Position numbers and translations under genes: made by a program. This document shows positions 16,554 through 24,902 of a stretch of 64,000 nt of DNA, piece by piece; the stretch's first letter is position 1; each line of letters begins with the position of its first letter. The stretch lies in NCBI RefSeq assembly GCF_019947135.1, contig NZ_JAGSHT010000013.1, positions 248,001-312,000 of the forward strand. The letters are read 5' to 3'. The notes beneath the pieces were generated by a model that did not search any database, was not told where the DNA came from, and saw only the letters and a list, made by a program, of their open reading frames with translations. Origin of the DNA: Occultella gossypii. GTDB lineage: Bacteria > Actinomycetota > Actinomycetes > Actinomycetales > Beutenbergiaceae.

Positions 16554-17108
16554 GTGTCTGGCTTCAAGGTCCGTGCCGTCAGAAAAGGCGACTGGTCCGC
16601 GCTCGAAGAACTCTTTGGACGCGCGGGCGCATCAAACGGGTGCTGGTGCCAATACTGGCTGCTAGGACCGGAGTATCACCGTCGCGACCGCCAGCTCAAC
16701 AGAGCCGCGCTCGCTCGGCAGGTGCGTCGGGAGCACAGTCCGGGTCTGCTCGCGTACAGCGACGGCGCAGCCGTGGGCTGGGCCAGGTTCACCCCACGTA
16801 GCCAGCTGCGCTACGTGCTCGACAGGTTCAAGGGGTACGACTTTCCGGACGACGACGCCCGGGTGCTGTCTTGCTTCTTCACCGCTCGCGCCAGCCGTGG
16901 GCAGGGAGTGATGTCCGCGCTAATTGAGCACGCGGTGACGCAGGGCAACGAGCACGGCTACGCCGTAGAGGGGTATCCGATCGACCCGAGCGCACCTGGC
17001 GCGACCCGCAACCGATTCCCTGGGGTGCTACCGGCCTTCCTGGAGCATGGGTTCTTCGAGGTCGGTCGACTGGCCGCTGACCGCGCGGTCGTGCGGACCA
17101 AGAGCTAA
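16554..17108 (+). CDS. GNAT-family N-acetyltransferase
   Basis: The 184-residue protein has a GNAT fold with a CCW-rich opening (GCWCQYWLLGPEYHR), the acetyl-CoA P-loop region ARASRGQGVMSALIEHAV and the closing strand AFLEHGFFEVGR. This cysteine/tryptophan N terminus is common in actinobacterial GNATs of unknown substrate. The GTG start is fixed by the TATCGT box. It stands alone between the sigma operon and a remnant region. Confidence 0.75.
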   Translation: MSGFKVRAVRKGDWSALEELFGRAGASNGCWCQYWLLGPEYHRRDRQLNRAALARQVRREHSPGLLAYSDGAAVGWARFTPRSQLRYVLDRFKGYDFPDDDARVLSCFFTARASRGQGVMSALIEHAVTQGNEHGYAVEGYPIDPSAPGATRNRFPGVLPAFLEHGFFEVGRLAADRAVVRTKS

Positions 17109-17112
17109 ACGT

Positions 17113-17202
17113 TCAGGCGGCGACGACACAGAACAGGTTGCCGTCGGGATCGCGGAGAACGACGACGATTGCACCCGGTGGCAGCCCCATGCTGGTCATA
17201 CA
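17113..17202 (-). pseudogene. C-terminal remnant of a VOC (glyoxalase/bleomycin-resistance) protein
   Basis: The minus strand reads GAIVVVLRDPDGNLFCVVAA followed by a stop. It matches the last strand of VOC-superfamily proteins (V.DPDGN.F.V). Only about 28 codons are in frame; upstream the frame holds no further VOC sequence. It abuts the GNAT stop. It is a decayed gene fragment. Confidence 0.5.
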
Positions 17203-17773
17203 CGACACGCCCGTCCAGAATCGACCGCTTCTGAGGCTCGCTGCGGTACCCGCAGGTCTCGGCGAGTTCCTGTCCGGCATGTTCGGAACCTTCGGCGGGT
17301 TGTTCTGTCATCGACGCCGTCCTGGCACGCTAGCGGCGGGCGCGGTACGTGGTACTTCGGCAAGCACGGCACGTGTCCGCGGTGCGACGCGAGGTTGTAG
17401 CAGACCACCCTCAGGAGATGACGCTCAAGCCGCGTGAACTCTCAATCTATGGGTGGCCACCGAGAGCTGCCCGCTGACGCCCACCGGCCACCCAGCGGTG
17501 GTGACCATGTGGCGTGGTTAAGCCGCGATAGGCCCCAGCCGGCGTGTGCCGGCGGGCGGCGATGCGATGGAGCCGCTTCGGCCGTGCGGGACAGCCGCCG
17601 ACTGATCGCGGCTTGAGCAGGTCGCCGAATCGGTCCGTGCGCTCGGCCTGCGTCTGGTTCGCACCACGTCGGTGTTGAGTAGGTGGGATGGGGCGCCGAT
17701 GAGAAACGGCGCCGACAGCAGTCTGAAATACGGTCCGGTGGAAACGCGCTGCGCGCATCAAGGGAGTAACGAG
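17203..17773. other. 570-base region without a supportable gene
   Basis: Short open frames exist on both strands, but none carries a domain I recognise. No clear insertion-sequence end or RNA gene was found. With the VOC remnant it looks like degraded accessory DNA. Confidence 0.35.
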
Positions 17774-18343
17774 ATGAGACCACTTCGATACTCGATCAAC
17801 GTCACGCTCGACGGCTGCTGCCATCACGAGGCAGGGCTCCCACCCGATGAGGAGTCGATGCGCTACTGGACCGCGGAGATGGAACGAGCCGATGCCCTGC
17901 TATTCGGCCGGGTGACCTACCAGATGATGGAGTCGGCGTGGCGGCAGCCGGCCACGGGTACGTGGCCTGACTGGATGGATGAATGGGAGATCCCGTTCGC
18001 CGAGACCATCGACCGAGCGAAGAAGTACGTCGTGTCGAACACGCTGAGCGGGGTCGATTGGAATGCCGAACTGGTGCGAGGCGACCTAGGGCAAGCGGTC
18101 CAGCGGCTCAAGCAGGAGCCAGGCGAGGGCCTGTTCGTGGGTGGCGTGACGCTCCCGCTGGCGTTGGCAGATCTGGGACTGATCGACGAGTACGTGTTCC
18201 TGGTGCAGCCGGTCCTTGCCGGACACGGGCCGACGTTGCTCGCCGGTCTGCGCGAGCGCATCCAGCTCGAGCTCGTCGATCGCCATGAGTTCCGGTCGGG
18301 GGTGGCCGCCGTGCGATACCGGCCCACGCGAGCAACGGCTTGA
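17774..18343 (+). CDS. Dihydrofolate reductase-family (RibD C-terminal-like) protein
   Basis: The 189-residue protein begins LRYSINVTLDGCCHH, the first strand of the RibD_C/DHFR-like fold, followed by ADALLFGRVTYQMMESAW, KYVVSNTLS and LFVGGVTLPLALADLGLID, all typical. Actinobacterial single-domain members bind NADPH; their substrate is generally unknown. It is not a housekeeping folA or ribD. GGGAG lies just before ATG 17774. No operon partner. Confidence 0.75.
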   Translation: MRPLRYSINVTLDGCCHHEAGLPPDEESMRYWTAEMERADALLFGRVTYQMMESAWRQPATGTWPDWMDEWEIPFAETIDRAKKYVVSNTLSGVDWNAELVRGDLGQAVQRLKQEPGEGLFVGGVTLPLALADLGLIDEYVFLVQPVLAGHGPTLLAGLRERIQLELVDRHEFRSGVAAVRYRPTRATA

Positions 18344-18497
18344 CGTGATCTGCCCTGGCCCGTTGGCCGCTGTCTCGCATCGGAACAAGGGTTCTTGAGC
18401 AGTTTCAAATCCCCGCCGGGCCTCGCTTATTCGCTTGTGGCCCACCAAGGAATCACTAGCGTGGCCGGGAGACCGACCGACACAGAGGAGTGGGGCC

Positions 18498-19091
18498 GTG
18501 CCCTTCGAGATCGAGAAGTCCGACATCCCCGAGGGGCTGACGACCGACGAGTTCGTCCTTCGGCCGATCGTGGCCGCCGACGCCGAGCTGGACTACGCGG
18601 CCGTGATGGAGAGCAGGGACTACCTGCGCGCCTGGGAGCAGTCGACGTGGCCGGCGGACGATTTCACCGTCGAAGCCAACCGGGAGGACCTGGTCGGCCT
18701 GGAGGAGCGGCACGCCGACCGCAGGGCCTTCACCTACACGGTGATGAACCCGGCCGGCACGGAGTGTCTCGGCTGCGTCTACCTGATGGCGACCAATGGT
18801 CGCTCGTTCACCGGCGCGCGCATCACCGCGGTGGGAGACCAACGCTGGGACGAGTACGAAGCCGCGGTGTACTTCTGGGTGCGTCGGTCCCGGCTGGCGA
18901 CGGAGACGGATCGGGTGCTTCTCGAGGCACTTCGGACCTGGCTCGCCCAGGACTGGAGCCTCCGCGGACATCTCTTCGTCACCAACGAGCAGTTCACCCA
19001 ACAGGTCGACCTGATCGGGCAGACCGACCTGCAACTGCGGTTCACGGTCGAGAACCCGGGCAAGTCCGGCCGCTATCTCGCCTACTCTTAG
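18498..19091 (+). CDS. GNAT-like acetyltransferase family protein
   Basis: The 197-residue protein has FVLRPIVAADAELDYAAVM, a GNAT-type first strand and helix, then FTYTVMNPAGTECLGCVYL and a distorted acetyl-CoA region (FWVRRSRLATETDRVLLEAL) lacking the canonical Q/RxxGxG/A loop. It may bind a different acyl donor or be non-catalytic. GAGGAG precedes the GTG start by 7 bases. Its 3' end overlaps the convergent alginate-lyase-like gene by 4 bases. Confidence 0.6.
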   Translation: MPFEIEKSDIPEGLTTDEFVLRPIVAADAELDYAAVMESRDYLRAWEQSTWPADDFTVEANREDLVGLEERHADRRAFTYTVMNPAGTECLGCVYLMATNGRSFTGARITAVGDQRWDEYEAAVYFWVRRSRLATETDRVLLEALRTWLAQDWSLRGHLFVTNEQFTQQVDLIGQTDLQLRFTVENPGKSGRYLAYS

Positions 19092-20275
19092 GCGGCCACG
19101 CCCCGGCGAACGTCGCCGGCGAGCACCACATGCCTCGGCTCGCCGGTGGCCGCCAGGCTTCGGTGCGCATCGGCGACGCGGCGGTCGGCGAGTCCGATCG
19201 CGCCCATCCGGGCCGCGGCGATCGCGTGGTCTCCCGCGTGGTTGTCCTCGACCTGGTCCAACCGGGCATAGGGCCACTCGGCGCCGCCCAGGTAGGGCAG
19301 CAGGAACTCGTAGGCGAGGCGAAGGCTGCGGCCGTCGCTCGTCTCGTGCGCCCACTGGTCCACACCGAGTGAGGCGAGGACCTGGGCCTCGGTGGCGAGC
19401 GCACGCAACCCGTAGGTGGCGTACGGCCACGCGTCGGGGCGGGCCATCTCCTCCGGCAGCGAGCCGTCCGCGCCGAGCTGGTGCTCGAGGTGGGTGCGGC
19501 CGAGCTTCGCCAGGTCGTCGACCAGCTCGGGCGTCGCAGTGCCGGCGTAGCCGGCGGCCGCGGCCACCTGCGCGAGCCAGAACGACCCGTGGTTGTTGAC
19601 CATCCGGCCCTCCGCCGTCCCGAACTCGCTCGTGCGCAGCCAGCCGGCGTAACCCGCCATCCAGGCCCGCAGGCCGTCGCGGTCCGTGCCGCACCAGTGG
19701 CCGTCCGCCTCGAGGAGGCGCACGTGGTCGAGGACCTCCACCAGCACCGCGCCCTCGATGATGCCGATCGCCGCGCCGTCGTTGACGCCCGGCAGCACCG
19801 CCGCGTGACGCAGGTGCGGCGTCATCGACGTGGCGGGATCCACGAACCAGGTCCGCAGCACCGCGGCGGCGGCCTCACCCAGCTCGGCGTCGTCACCGAT
19901 GAACGCGCCGAGCGCGAGCACCCGGACCCGCTCGACCATCTCGTCGTAGCGCGCCTTGTCATACCGGTCCGAGTTCGACTCGGGGTTGATCAGGCAGTCG
20001 CGGCGCAGGTACGGCAGCCCGTCCGGACGCTCCGGGTCGGGCCAGGCGTACTTGCCGATCGCGTAGAAGTCGCGGGTCTGCCCCGACGGGCCCGGGTCCG
20101 GCTTGTCCGTGACTGCCACCGGGGCGAGCGCCGCGAGCGTCCGCCCCCGAGCAACGAGCGTGTCCCGTGCGCTCTGCAGCTCTTCCCCAGCAGACCCGTC
20201 CCGCAGGGCCTCCCGGGCGTTGTTGAGGGCGGTCCACGACATCGTGGTCAGGATGGGCGGCGCGGTGGACGGCAT
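19088..20275 (-). CDS. Alginate_lyase-superfamily protein (PL5-like fold)
   Basis: The 395-residue all-helical protein has FYAIGKYAWPDPERPDGLPY near residue 70, NPESNSDRYD, and the central GRMVNNHGSFW motif whose Asn-His pair is the signature of the alginate lyase toroid fold. No signal peptide is visible, so it may be cytoplasmic, unlike secreted lyases. Members cleave or bind uronate polysaccharides; some are of unknown specificity. It is alone and convergent with the GNAT-like gene, so context gives no substrate. The start ATG 20275 is the first methionine of the conserved part. Confidence 0.7.
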   Translation of the reverse strand: MPSTAPPILTTMSWTALNNAREALRDGSAGEELQSARDTLVARGRTLAALAPVAVTDKPDPGPSGQTRDFYAIGKYAWPDPERPDGLPYLRRDCLINPESNSDRYDKARYDEMVERVRVLALGAFIGDDAELGEAAAAVLRTWFVDPATSMTPHLRHAAVLPGVNDGAAIGIIEGAVLVEVLDHVRLLEADGHWCGTDRDGLRAWMAGYAGWLRTSEFGTAEGRMVNNHGSFWLAQVAAAAGYAGTATPELVDDLAKLGRTHLEHQLGADGSLPEEMARPDAWPYATYGLRALATEAQVLASLGVDQWAHETSDGRSLRLAYEFLLPYLGGAEWPYARLDQVEDNHAGDHAIAAARMGAIGLADRRVADAHRSLAATGEPRHVVLAGDVRRGVAA

Positions 20276-20353
20276 GCGCGTGGATCTTACGCCCAGGTCA
20301 TGGACCCGTTGACCTCGTCCGCGTGCCGGTAGGGGGCAGGCCGCGACCTCACT

Positions 20354-20359
20354 TAGGAT
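20354..20359 (+). promoter_or_regulatory. -10 box of gene 20366 (leaderless)
   Basis: TAGGAT ends 6 bases before GTG 20366. Confidence 0.5.
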
Positions 20360-20365
20360 CGTCTG

Positions 20366-20659
20366 GTGATCTTCAAGGCCGTCGGCGATGCGCGCCCCTA
20401 CCCGGACCATGGGCTGAGCACGCCCAAGGACTGGGCGAAGATCCCGCCCCGCCAGGTGCGCCTCGACGAACTGGTCACCACGAAGGCCACCCTCGATCTG
20501 CATAGCCTGCTGTCCGAGGACTCCACGTTCTACGGCGACCTGTTCGCCCACGTGGTGTCCTGGCGCGGTGTGCTCTACCTCGAGGACGGACTGCACCGCG
20601 CCCTGCGGACCGCGCTCCAGCAGCGCAACGTGCTCCACGCGCGGGTCCTGGAGATCTGA
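20366..20659 (+). CDS. Conserved actinobacterial protein of unknown function (97 aa)
   Basis: The sequence starts MIFKAVGDARPYPDHGLSTP and ends LHARVLEI. It belongs to a highly conserved short protein found next to LytR_C-domain genes in many actinobacteria; I know of no assigned function. It has no membrane segment. The gene ends 50 bases before the LytR_C gene, which has its own -10 box. Identity as a family is confident, role unknown. Confidence 0.75.
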   Translation: MIFKAVGDARPYPDHGLSTPKDWAKIPPRQVRLDELVTTKATLDLHSLLSEDSTFYGDLFAHVVSWRGVLYLEDGLHRALRTALQQRNVLHARVLEI

Positions 20660-20697
20660 GCCGTGGACAGTTCCGTGGTCCGGAGCCGCGTATCCGC

Positions 20698-20703
20698 TAG
20701 GTT
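20698..20703 (+). promoter_or_regulatory. -10 box of the LytR_C gene (leaderless)
   Basis: TAGGTT ends 6 bases before GTG 20710. Confidence 0.5.
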
Positions 20704-20709
20704 CCTTCC

Positions 20710-21315
20710 GTGAGTACCAACGGCGCGCGCGAGGCCGCCGAGGCCAGGGCGGCCCGGCGCCGGCACCTGCAGCAGCGACAGACCGTCATCTTCGGCGGCC
20801 TGATCGCGGTGATGCTGGTGATCGCGTTGACGGCCGGCGCCATGTGGGTGGGGATCCTGCCGACGCCGGTGAACATCCCGATCAACTCCCCGGAGCCCAC
20901 CGCGGCGACGGCCGCACCCGGCCCGTGCCCGCCGGAGGGGCAGACCTACATCAACTTCGCCGAGATCACGGCCACCGTGCTGAACGGCACCACTCGGAGC
21001 GGCCTCGCGGGCACGACCTCGGCCGAGCTCGCCGCTCGCGGCATCATCATCGCCGCCCAGGCCAACGCCGAGTCCAGCTACGCCGGGGTCGTCCGCATCG
21101 TCGCCGGCCCCACCGGGCTCGGGCAGGCCTACAGCGTGGCGCTGCTGTTCCCCGAATCGACCATCGTGCTCGACGAGCGCGTGGACGCCACGGTCGACGT
21201 GGTCCTCGGCGCTCAGTTCGAGATGCTGCTGCCGGCCGAAGAGGTACTTCTCGACCCGGCCGTCGCGATCCCTGCTCCGCAGGGCTGCGAACCGCTCCCG
21301 ACGGCGACCGGCTGA
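20710..21315 (+). CDS. LytR C-terminal-domain membrane protein
   Basis: The 201-residue product has a basic cytoplasmic N terminus (RAARRRHLQQRQ), one membrane helix (VIFGGLIAVMLVIALTAGAM) and an extracellular LytR_C domain (about 85-190) with ITATVLNGTTRSGLAGTTSA. The domain occurs in cell-wall related proteins alone or after LytR-CpsA-Psr domains; the LCP phosphotransferase part is absent here. It probably acts at the envelope. It is preceded by the conserved 97-residue gene, a common actinobacterial pairing. Confidence 0.8.
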   Translation: MSTNGAREAAEARAARRRHLQQRQTVIFGGLIAVMLVIALTAGAMWVGILPTPVNIPINSPEPTAATAAPGPCPPEGQTYINFAEITATVLNGTTRSGLAGTTSAELAARGIIIAAQANAESSYAGVVRIVAGPTGLGQAYSVALLFPESTIVLDERVDATVDVVLGAQFEMLLPAEEVLLDPAVAIPAPQGCEPLPTATG

Positions 21316-21318
21316 GTC

Positions 21319-21747
21319 GTGTCCGTCGGCGCCGGTTTCACGGCCCTCGCGCCGGTGCGCGCGCCCGGGCCCGAGGTGCCCGCGCCCGCGCAGGCGGGCG
21401 AGACCGTGCGCCCCTGGCAGGCAACCGCGCAGTACGGCGTCTCCCCGTTCGTGAACAGTTACACCCGCCCGCTGCCCTCCTATGCCGAGACGTTCTCCGG
21501 CCCGGGTTACTTCACGCCGCCGCCGAAGTCGTCCGTGTGGGCCACGCTCGCCCTGGTGTTCGCCCTGCTCGGCGTGGTGCTGTCGGTGCCCGCGCTGCTC
21601 GCGATCGTTTTCGGACACATCGGTGTGGTGCAGACCAGGAACAACCTCATGCGCGGTCGCGGCCTGGCCATGGCGGCACTCGTGCTCGGATACGTGGTGG
21701 TCGGCTTCTGGGCGCTGCTCCTGACCGCGATCTGGCTGTCCGGCTGA
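21319..21747 (+). CDS. DUF4190-type small membrane protein
   Basis: After about 70 Pro-rich residues, two hydrophobic helices (TLALVFALLGVVLSVPALLA and AMAALVLGYVVVGFWALLL) flank IVFGHIGVVQTRNN, the DUF4190 signature. The role is unknown; it is often found in envelope genes of actinobacteria. It begins 3 bases after the LytR_C stop, so the two are likely cotranscribed. Confidence 0.7.
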   Translation: MSVGAGFTALAPVRAPGPEVPAPAQAGETVRPWQATAQYGVSPFVNSYTRPLPSYAETFSGPGYFTPPPKSSVWATLALVFALLGVVLSVPALLAIVFGHIGVVQTRNNLMRGRGLAMAALVLGYVVVGFWALLLTAIWLSG

Positions 21748-21780
21748 CAGACGGCGGGCGTTTCATGACCGCTTCCGGCC

Positions 21781-22656
21781 TCACCCGGCCGCGGTCAGTC
21801 CCACCCGGAGCCGCCCGAGCAGAAGGTCCGCGGCGGGGGTCCGCAGGGTCGGGTGGCTGATCAGGCCGACCGACACGCTCAGCTCGGCACCATCGGCACC
21901 AGTGATCACGGACCCGGGCCGAGGGGCGAGGCTGGCCGGGATGACGAGGGCGCCCATGCCCTGGGCGAACAGGTCCGTGGCGAGGCTGGGGGTGGAGACC
22001 TCGACGGCGATATCGAGTCGCGCCCCGGCGCTGCGAGCCGCCGCCTCAAGGACTCCGCGCGCACCGACGGCCGCGTCGAGCAGGATCAGCGGCACCTTCG
22101 CCAGTTCCGTGACCGGCACCGGTCCGGCGGCACGATCCAGGCCGACCACGGTCAGCGGATCGCTCAGCAGCTCCACCCAGGCCGGCCCGCCCACCTCGGC
22201 GGCGCCTGCCCGCACCACGACCGCCAGGTCCAGGGCGGAGTCTGACACCGCGCGATGCAGGTCCTGTGCCGACGCGGACGAGACGACGAGTTCGATGCCT
22301 GGGAACTCCGCCGCGAAGTCCGCGAGGAGCTGCGCGAGTTCGGGGAGGTCAGCGCCGGTCAACAGTCCCAGCCGCACCCGGCCCCGGCGCACCCCCGCGA
22401 CATCGTCGACGACCTGACGCAGCGCCGAGAGGGCAGCGAGGGCGGTGCGGGCAGCGGGGAGCGCCACCGTGCCGGCCGGCGCCAGCCGGACTCGACGGCT
22501 GGTCCGGATGAACACGGGCTGTCCGAGCTCCGCCTCAAGCTCCTTGATCCGGGCACTGATCGTCGACTGCGCGACGCGGATCCGGTCGGCCGCCGCACTG
22601 AAGGACTCCTCCTCCGCGACGGCGACGAACGCCTCGAGCTTCGCCTCATCCATCAT
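21781..22656 (-). CDS. LysR-family transcriptional regulator
   Basis: The 291-residue protein has an N-terminal winged HTH (FVAVAEEESFSAAADRIRVA then QSTISARIKELEAELG) and a periplasmic-binding-like effector domain (about 90-290). It is divergent from the hemerythrin gene, and a T-N11-A palindrome in between is the likely operator, so it probably controls that gene and itself. The ligand is unknown. ATG 22656 and ATG 22653 are both possible. Confidence 0.88.
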   Translation of the reverse strand: MMDEAKLEAFVAVAEEESFSAAADRIRVAQSTISARIKELEAELGQPVFIRTSRRVRLAPAGTVALPAARTALAALSALRQVVDDVAGVRRGRVRLGLLTGADLPELAQLLADFAAEFPGIELVVSSASAQDLHRAVSDSALDLAVVVRAGAAEVGGPAWVELLSDPLTVVGLDRAAGPVPVTELAKVPLILLDAAVGARGVLEAAARSAGARLDIAVEVSTPSLATDLFAQGMGALVIPASLAPRPGSVITGADGAELSVSVGLISHPTLRTPAADLLLGRLRVGLTAAG

Positions 22657-22682
22657 GAAGCCCGATCCTAGCGATCGAATCC

Positions 22683-22697
22683 ATCGGTTTGTCCGAT
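22683..22697. promoter_or_regulatory. LysR-type operator candidate
   Basis: ATCGG-TTTGT-CCGAT is a perfect dyad with the T-N11-A spacing of LysR boxes. It lies between the divergent LysR and hemerythrin genes. Confidence 0.5.
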
Positions 22698-22770
22698 CTC
22701 CTGGTTGCGTCGCAGACTGGTTCGCACCAACCGCGGCCCTCGCCGCACGGCACGAACAGTGGAGGAAGAA

Positions 22771-23499
22771 GTGACGAACGTCCGCCCGATGCCCACCGAG
22801 CCCGTCGCCGCCGGTGACCCCGCCGACCCGTTCACGATGACGCTGTTCCACTCGGCCCTGCGCCGGGACCTGGCCCGAGCCCGGCTGCTGCTGGACGATC
22901 CCGGGCTGTCCGTGCGGCGACGCCGGCGCCTCGGGCGGCACCTGCAGTGGGTGATGGCCCAGCTCCGGTGGCACCACGAGGGCGAGGACCACAGTCTGTG
23001 GCCGGTGCTGCTGGAGCGTGACCCGGCCAGTCGCGTGGTCCTCGACGCCATGGAGGCCGAGCACGAGTCCCTCGACGGGCCGCTGCTCGCGCTCGAGGCG
23101 GCCGCCCGTGGCCTGGTCGCGGACCGGGCCACCCCCGCTGACGCCCTCACGGCCCTCGACGAACTGGAGGGTCCGTTGCTCGCGCACCTGACGCACGAGG
23201 AGCAGGAGGGCCTGGAGATCGTGCGCCGGCTGCTCAGCCACCGCGAGTGGCAGGCGTTCGAGAAGCGCGCCTGGATCGACGGGTACACCGGGGCGGACAC
23301 GCTTCGGTTCCTGCGGTGGATCGCCGACGGCGTCCGGTGGCGCCCGGACCTCGTCCGCCGGTTCGGGGTACCCGCCGCCCTCTACTGGCCGGTCCTGAAG
23401 CCGCTGTCCCGCAGCGCCCGCTGCCCCGGGCTCACGGTCTGGTCCGGTACTCCGGCGGCCCGCATCCCGAGTGCGGCAGGATCGCTGTCACCGCTGTGA
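22771..23499 (+). CDS. Hemerythrin-domain protein
   Basis: The 242-residue protein has a hemerythrin HHE four-helix bundle at about 15-160. Putative iron ligands are in FHSALRRDL, WHHEGEDHSLWPVL, EAEHESLDGPL and HLTHEEQEGLE. Such proteins bind O2 or NO or store iron. The C-terminal 80 residues (LRFLRWIADGVRWRP...) lack a known domain. GGAGG stands 7 bases before the GTG start at 22771. Divergence from a LysR regulator suggests redox or nitrosative control, which is inference. Confidence 0.82.
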   Translation: MTNVRPMPTEPVAAGDPADPFTMTLFHSALRRDLARARLLLDDPGLSVRRRRRLGRHLQWVMAQLRWHHEGEDHSLWPVLLERDPASRVVLDAMEAEHESLDGPLLALEAAARGLVADRATPADALTALDELEGPLLAHLTHEEQEGLEIVRRLLSHREWQAFEKRAWIDGYTGADTLRFLRWIADGVRWRPDLVRRFGVPAALYWPVLKPLSRSARCPGLTVWSGTPAARIPSAAGSLSPL

Positions 23500-23501
23500 T
23501 C

Positions 23502-23507
23502 TAGACT
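23502..23507 (+). promoter_or_regulatory. -10 box of gene 23515 (leaderless)
   Basis: TAGACT ends 7 bases before ATG 23515. Confidence 0.45.
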
Positions 23508-23514
23508 CCCGCTC

Positions 23515-24204
23515 ATGGGGGGTCAGTGGGCTGACCGAGTCGCGATCCGGGTCGTGCTCGACCGTGTGGCCGAGCCGCCCGAGGCCATCGCCGGCTGCAC
23601 CGAGGCTTTCGTGCGCGCGTTCGAGGCCCGGCGCGGACGCACCGACTGGGAGGTCATCGACGGCCCAGCCTGGACCGGGTCGGCGGCCGAGCTCACGGAG
23701 GTCGTTCGCAGCCGCCCTTCGACCGCCGCCACCGGCGAGGCCGACCCGAGCGACGGGTACGGCTACAGCCTGTATCGACGCCTCGGACCCCGCGCCGCGA
23801 TGTCCGTCGGCGTGGACGTCGGAGGCAGGTTCATCGGGCGACGGCTGCCGAGTCAGAACGTGCGCGCCAACGTCATCAACCCACCGGGTGTCCCAGTCGA
23901 GCCCGGGTTGGCCGACGCACTGCTGGAGTCGTTGATCGAGGCCTGGCGGCCGCTGTTCGCCAACCTGAGTACCTACGACATCAACGTGCTCCGCAGGCGG
24001 GGGCAGTGGAAGATCCCGGCCGGCTACCGGGTGTGGCTGCGCGACGGCACGGTGTCCCTGACCGAGGTCGCGGACGGCATCACGCTGCACCCGTTCGCAG
24101 GCGGCACGATGATCCGCGTCCCCGACCACTGGGCTCCCGAGGAAATCGCTGCGCGGCTGGTCGAGACCTACGAGCGCAACGGCGTCGACGTCGTCCCGCA
24201 CTGA
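23515..24204 (+). CDS. Unrecognised protein, possibly an immunity-like fold
   Basis: The 229-residue product has no signal peptide. RRLGPRAAMSVGVDVGGRF and later YRVWLRDGTVSLTEVADG alternate strands and helices, a layout seen in polymorphic-toxin immunity proteins (for example the Imm52 group). That resemblance is weak and no toxin gene is near. The leaderless box and codon pattern support it as a real gene. Confidence 0.5.
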   Translation: MGGQWADRVAIRVVLDRVAEPPEAIAGCTEAFVRAFEARRGRTDWEVIDGPAWTGSAAELTEVVRSRPSTAATGEADPSDGYGYSLYRRLGPRAAMSVGVDVGGRFIGRRLPSQNVRANVINPPGVPVEPGLADALLESLIEAWRPLFANLSTYDINVLRRRGQWKIPAGYRVWLRDGTVSLTEVADGITLHPFAGGTMIRVPDHWAPEEIAARLVETYERNGVDVVPH

Positions 24205-24248
24205 CCCGCACCGCCCGGCTCGGGCGTGGCCGGCAGCGCTCGGCAGGG

Positions 24249-24902
24249 TCAGATCGGCTCGATCCTCAGGTTCGCGTACTCGGCCACCATCGGTGCCATC
24301 TGCCGGAACCCGATCCGGCCCGGCCCCAGCGGCGGGCCGCCCACCGACCCGTCGTCGAGCCACCGGAAGGACTCGACGTCGTTGATCGAGAACGTCACCG
24401 CGCTGCGGGAGAGGGTGAGCCGGATCCGGTAGGGCCCGCGGGCGTCCGGCACGTCCGGCAGCGGGTCGGCGCCGGCCGCCACCAGGTGGAACCCGTGGGA
24501 CTTGCGCAGGTTGCACGTGTGCAGGGCCCGCTCGTCCTCCCACCGGCGCCGGAAGTAGGACACGTGATAGGCGTCCAGGCTGCCGTGGTGGTACTGCTCG
24601 TACTCGCCGGTCCGGGCCGGCAGCGCCGGGTCGAACAGGTCGCGCCCGTCGTGACCCGTGGCGGCGAAGAACAGGATGCACAGGCCCGGCTCGTGGACCG
24701 GCCAGAAGTCCCAGCTGATCGCGACGCCGTCGGGCGCCTCGACCGGGCACCAGAACACGACGTTCGCGGCCTGCCCCTGCGCCGGGTCCCGGGTGGACTC
24801 CAGGCGCAGCCGGCCCTGCGGAAACGTCACCGCACCGTCACCCTCGAGGACCCAGCCGGCCACGTCGCCGGGCCCGGCGAGTGGGTTGCGGTAGCAGCTC
24901 AC
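24249..24902 (-). CDS. DUF1961 family protein (YesU-like), last gene of the rhamnose operon
   Basis: The 217-residue beta-rich protein contains GLCILFFAATGHDGRDLFD, GEYEQYHHGSLDAYHVSYFRR and GPYRIRLTLSRSAVTFSIND, characteristic of DUF1961, a jelly-roll fold resembling concanavalin-like glycan-binding or lyase domains. YesU of Bacillus subtilis belongs here and lies in a rhamnogalacturonan operon. A role in handling rhamnose-containing glycans fits the upstream rha genes. The GTG start overlaps the rhaB stop by 4 bases (GTGA). Confidence 0.8.
   Translation of the reverse strand: MSCYRNPLAGPGDVAGWVLEGDGAVTFPQGRLRLESTRDPAQGQAANVVFWCPVEAPDGVAISWDFWPVHEPGLCILFFAATGHDGRDLFDPALPARTGEYEQYHHGSLDAYHVSYFRRRWEDERALHTCNLRKSHGFHLVAAGADPLPDVPDARGPYRIRLTLSRSAVTFSINDVESFRWLDDGSVGGPPLGPGRIGFRQMAPMVAEYANLRIEPI

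Noticed and set aside
17341-17400. Frame reading GTWYFGKHGTCPRCDARL, similar to a zinc-finger end of Fpg/Nei glycosylases
   Set aside because: Only one CxxC pair, no upstream glycosylase sequence and no start; chance similarity is likely.
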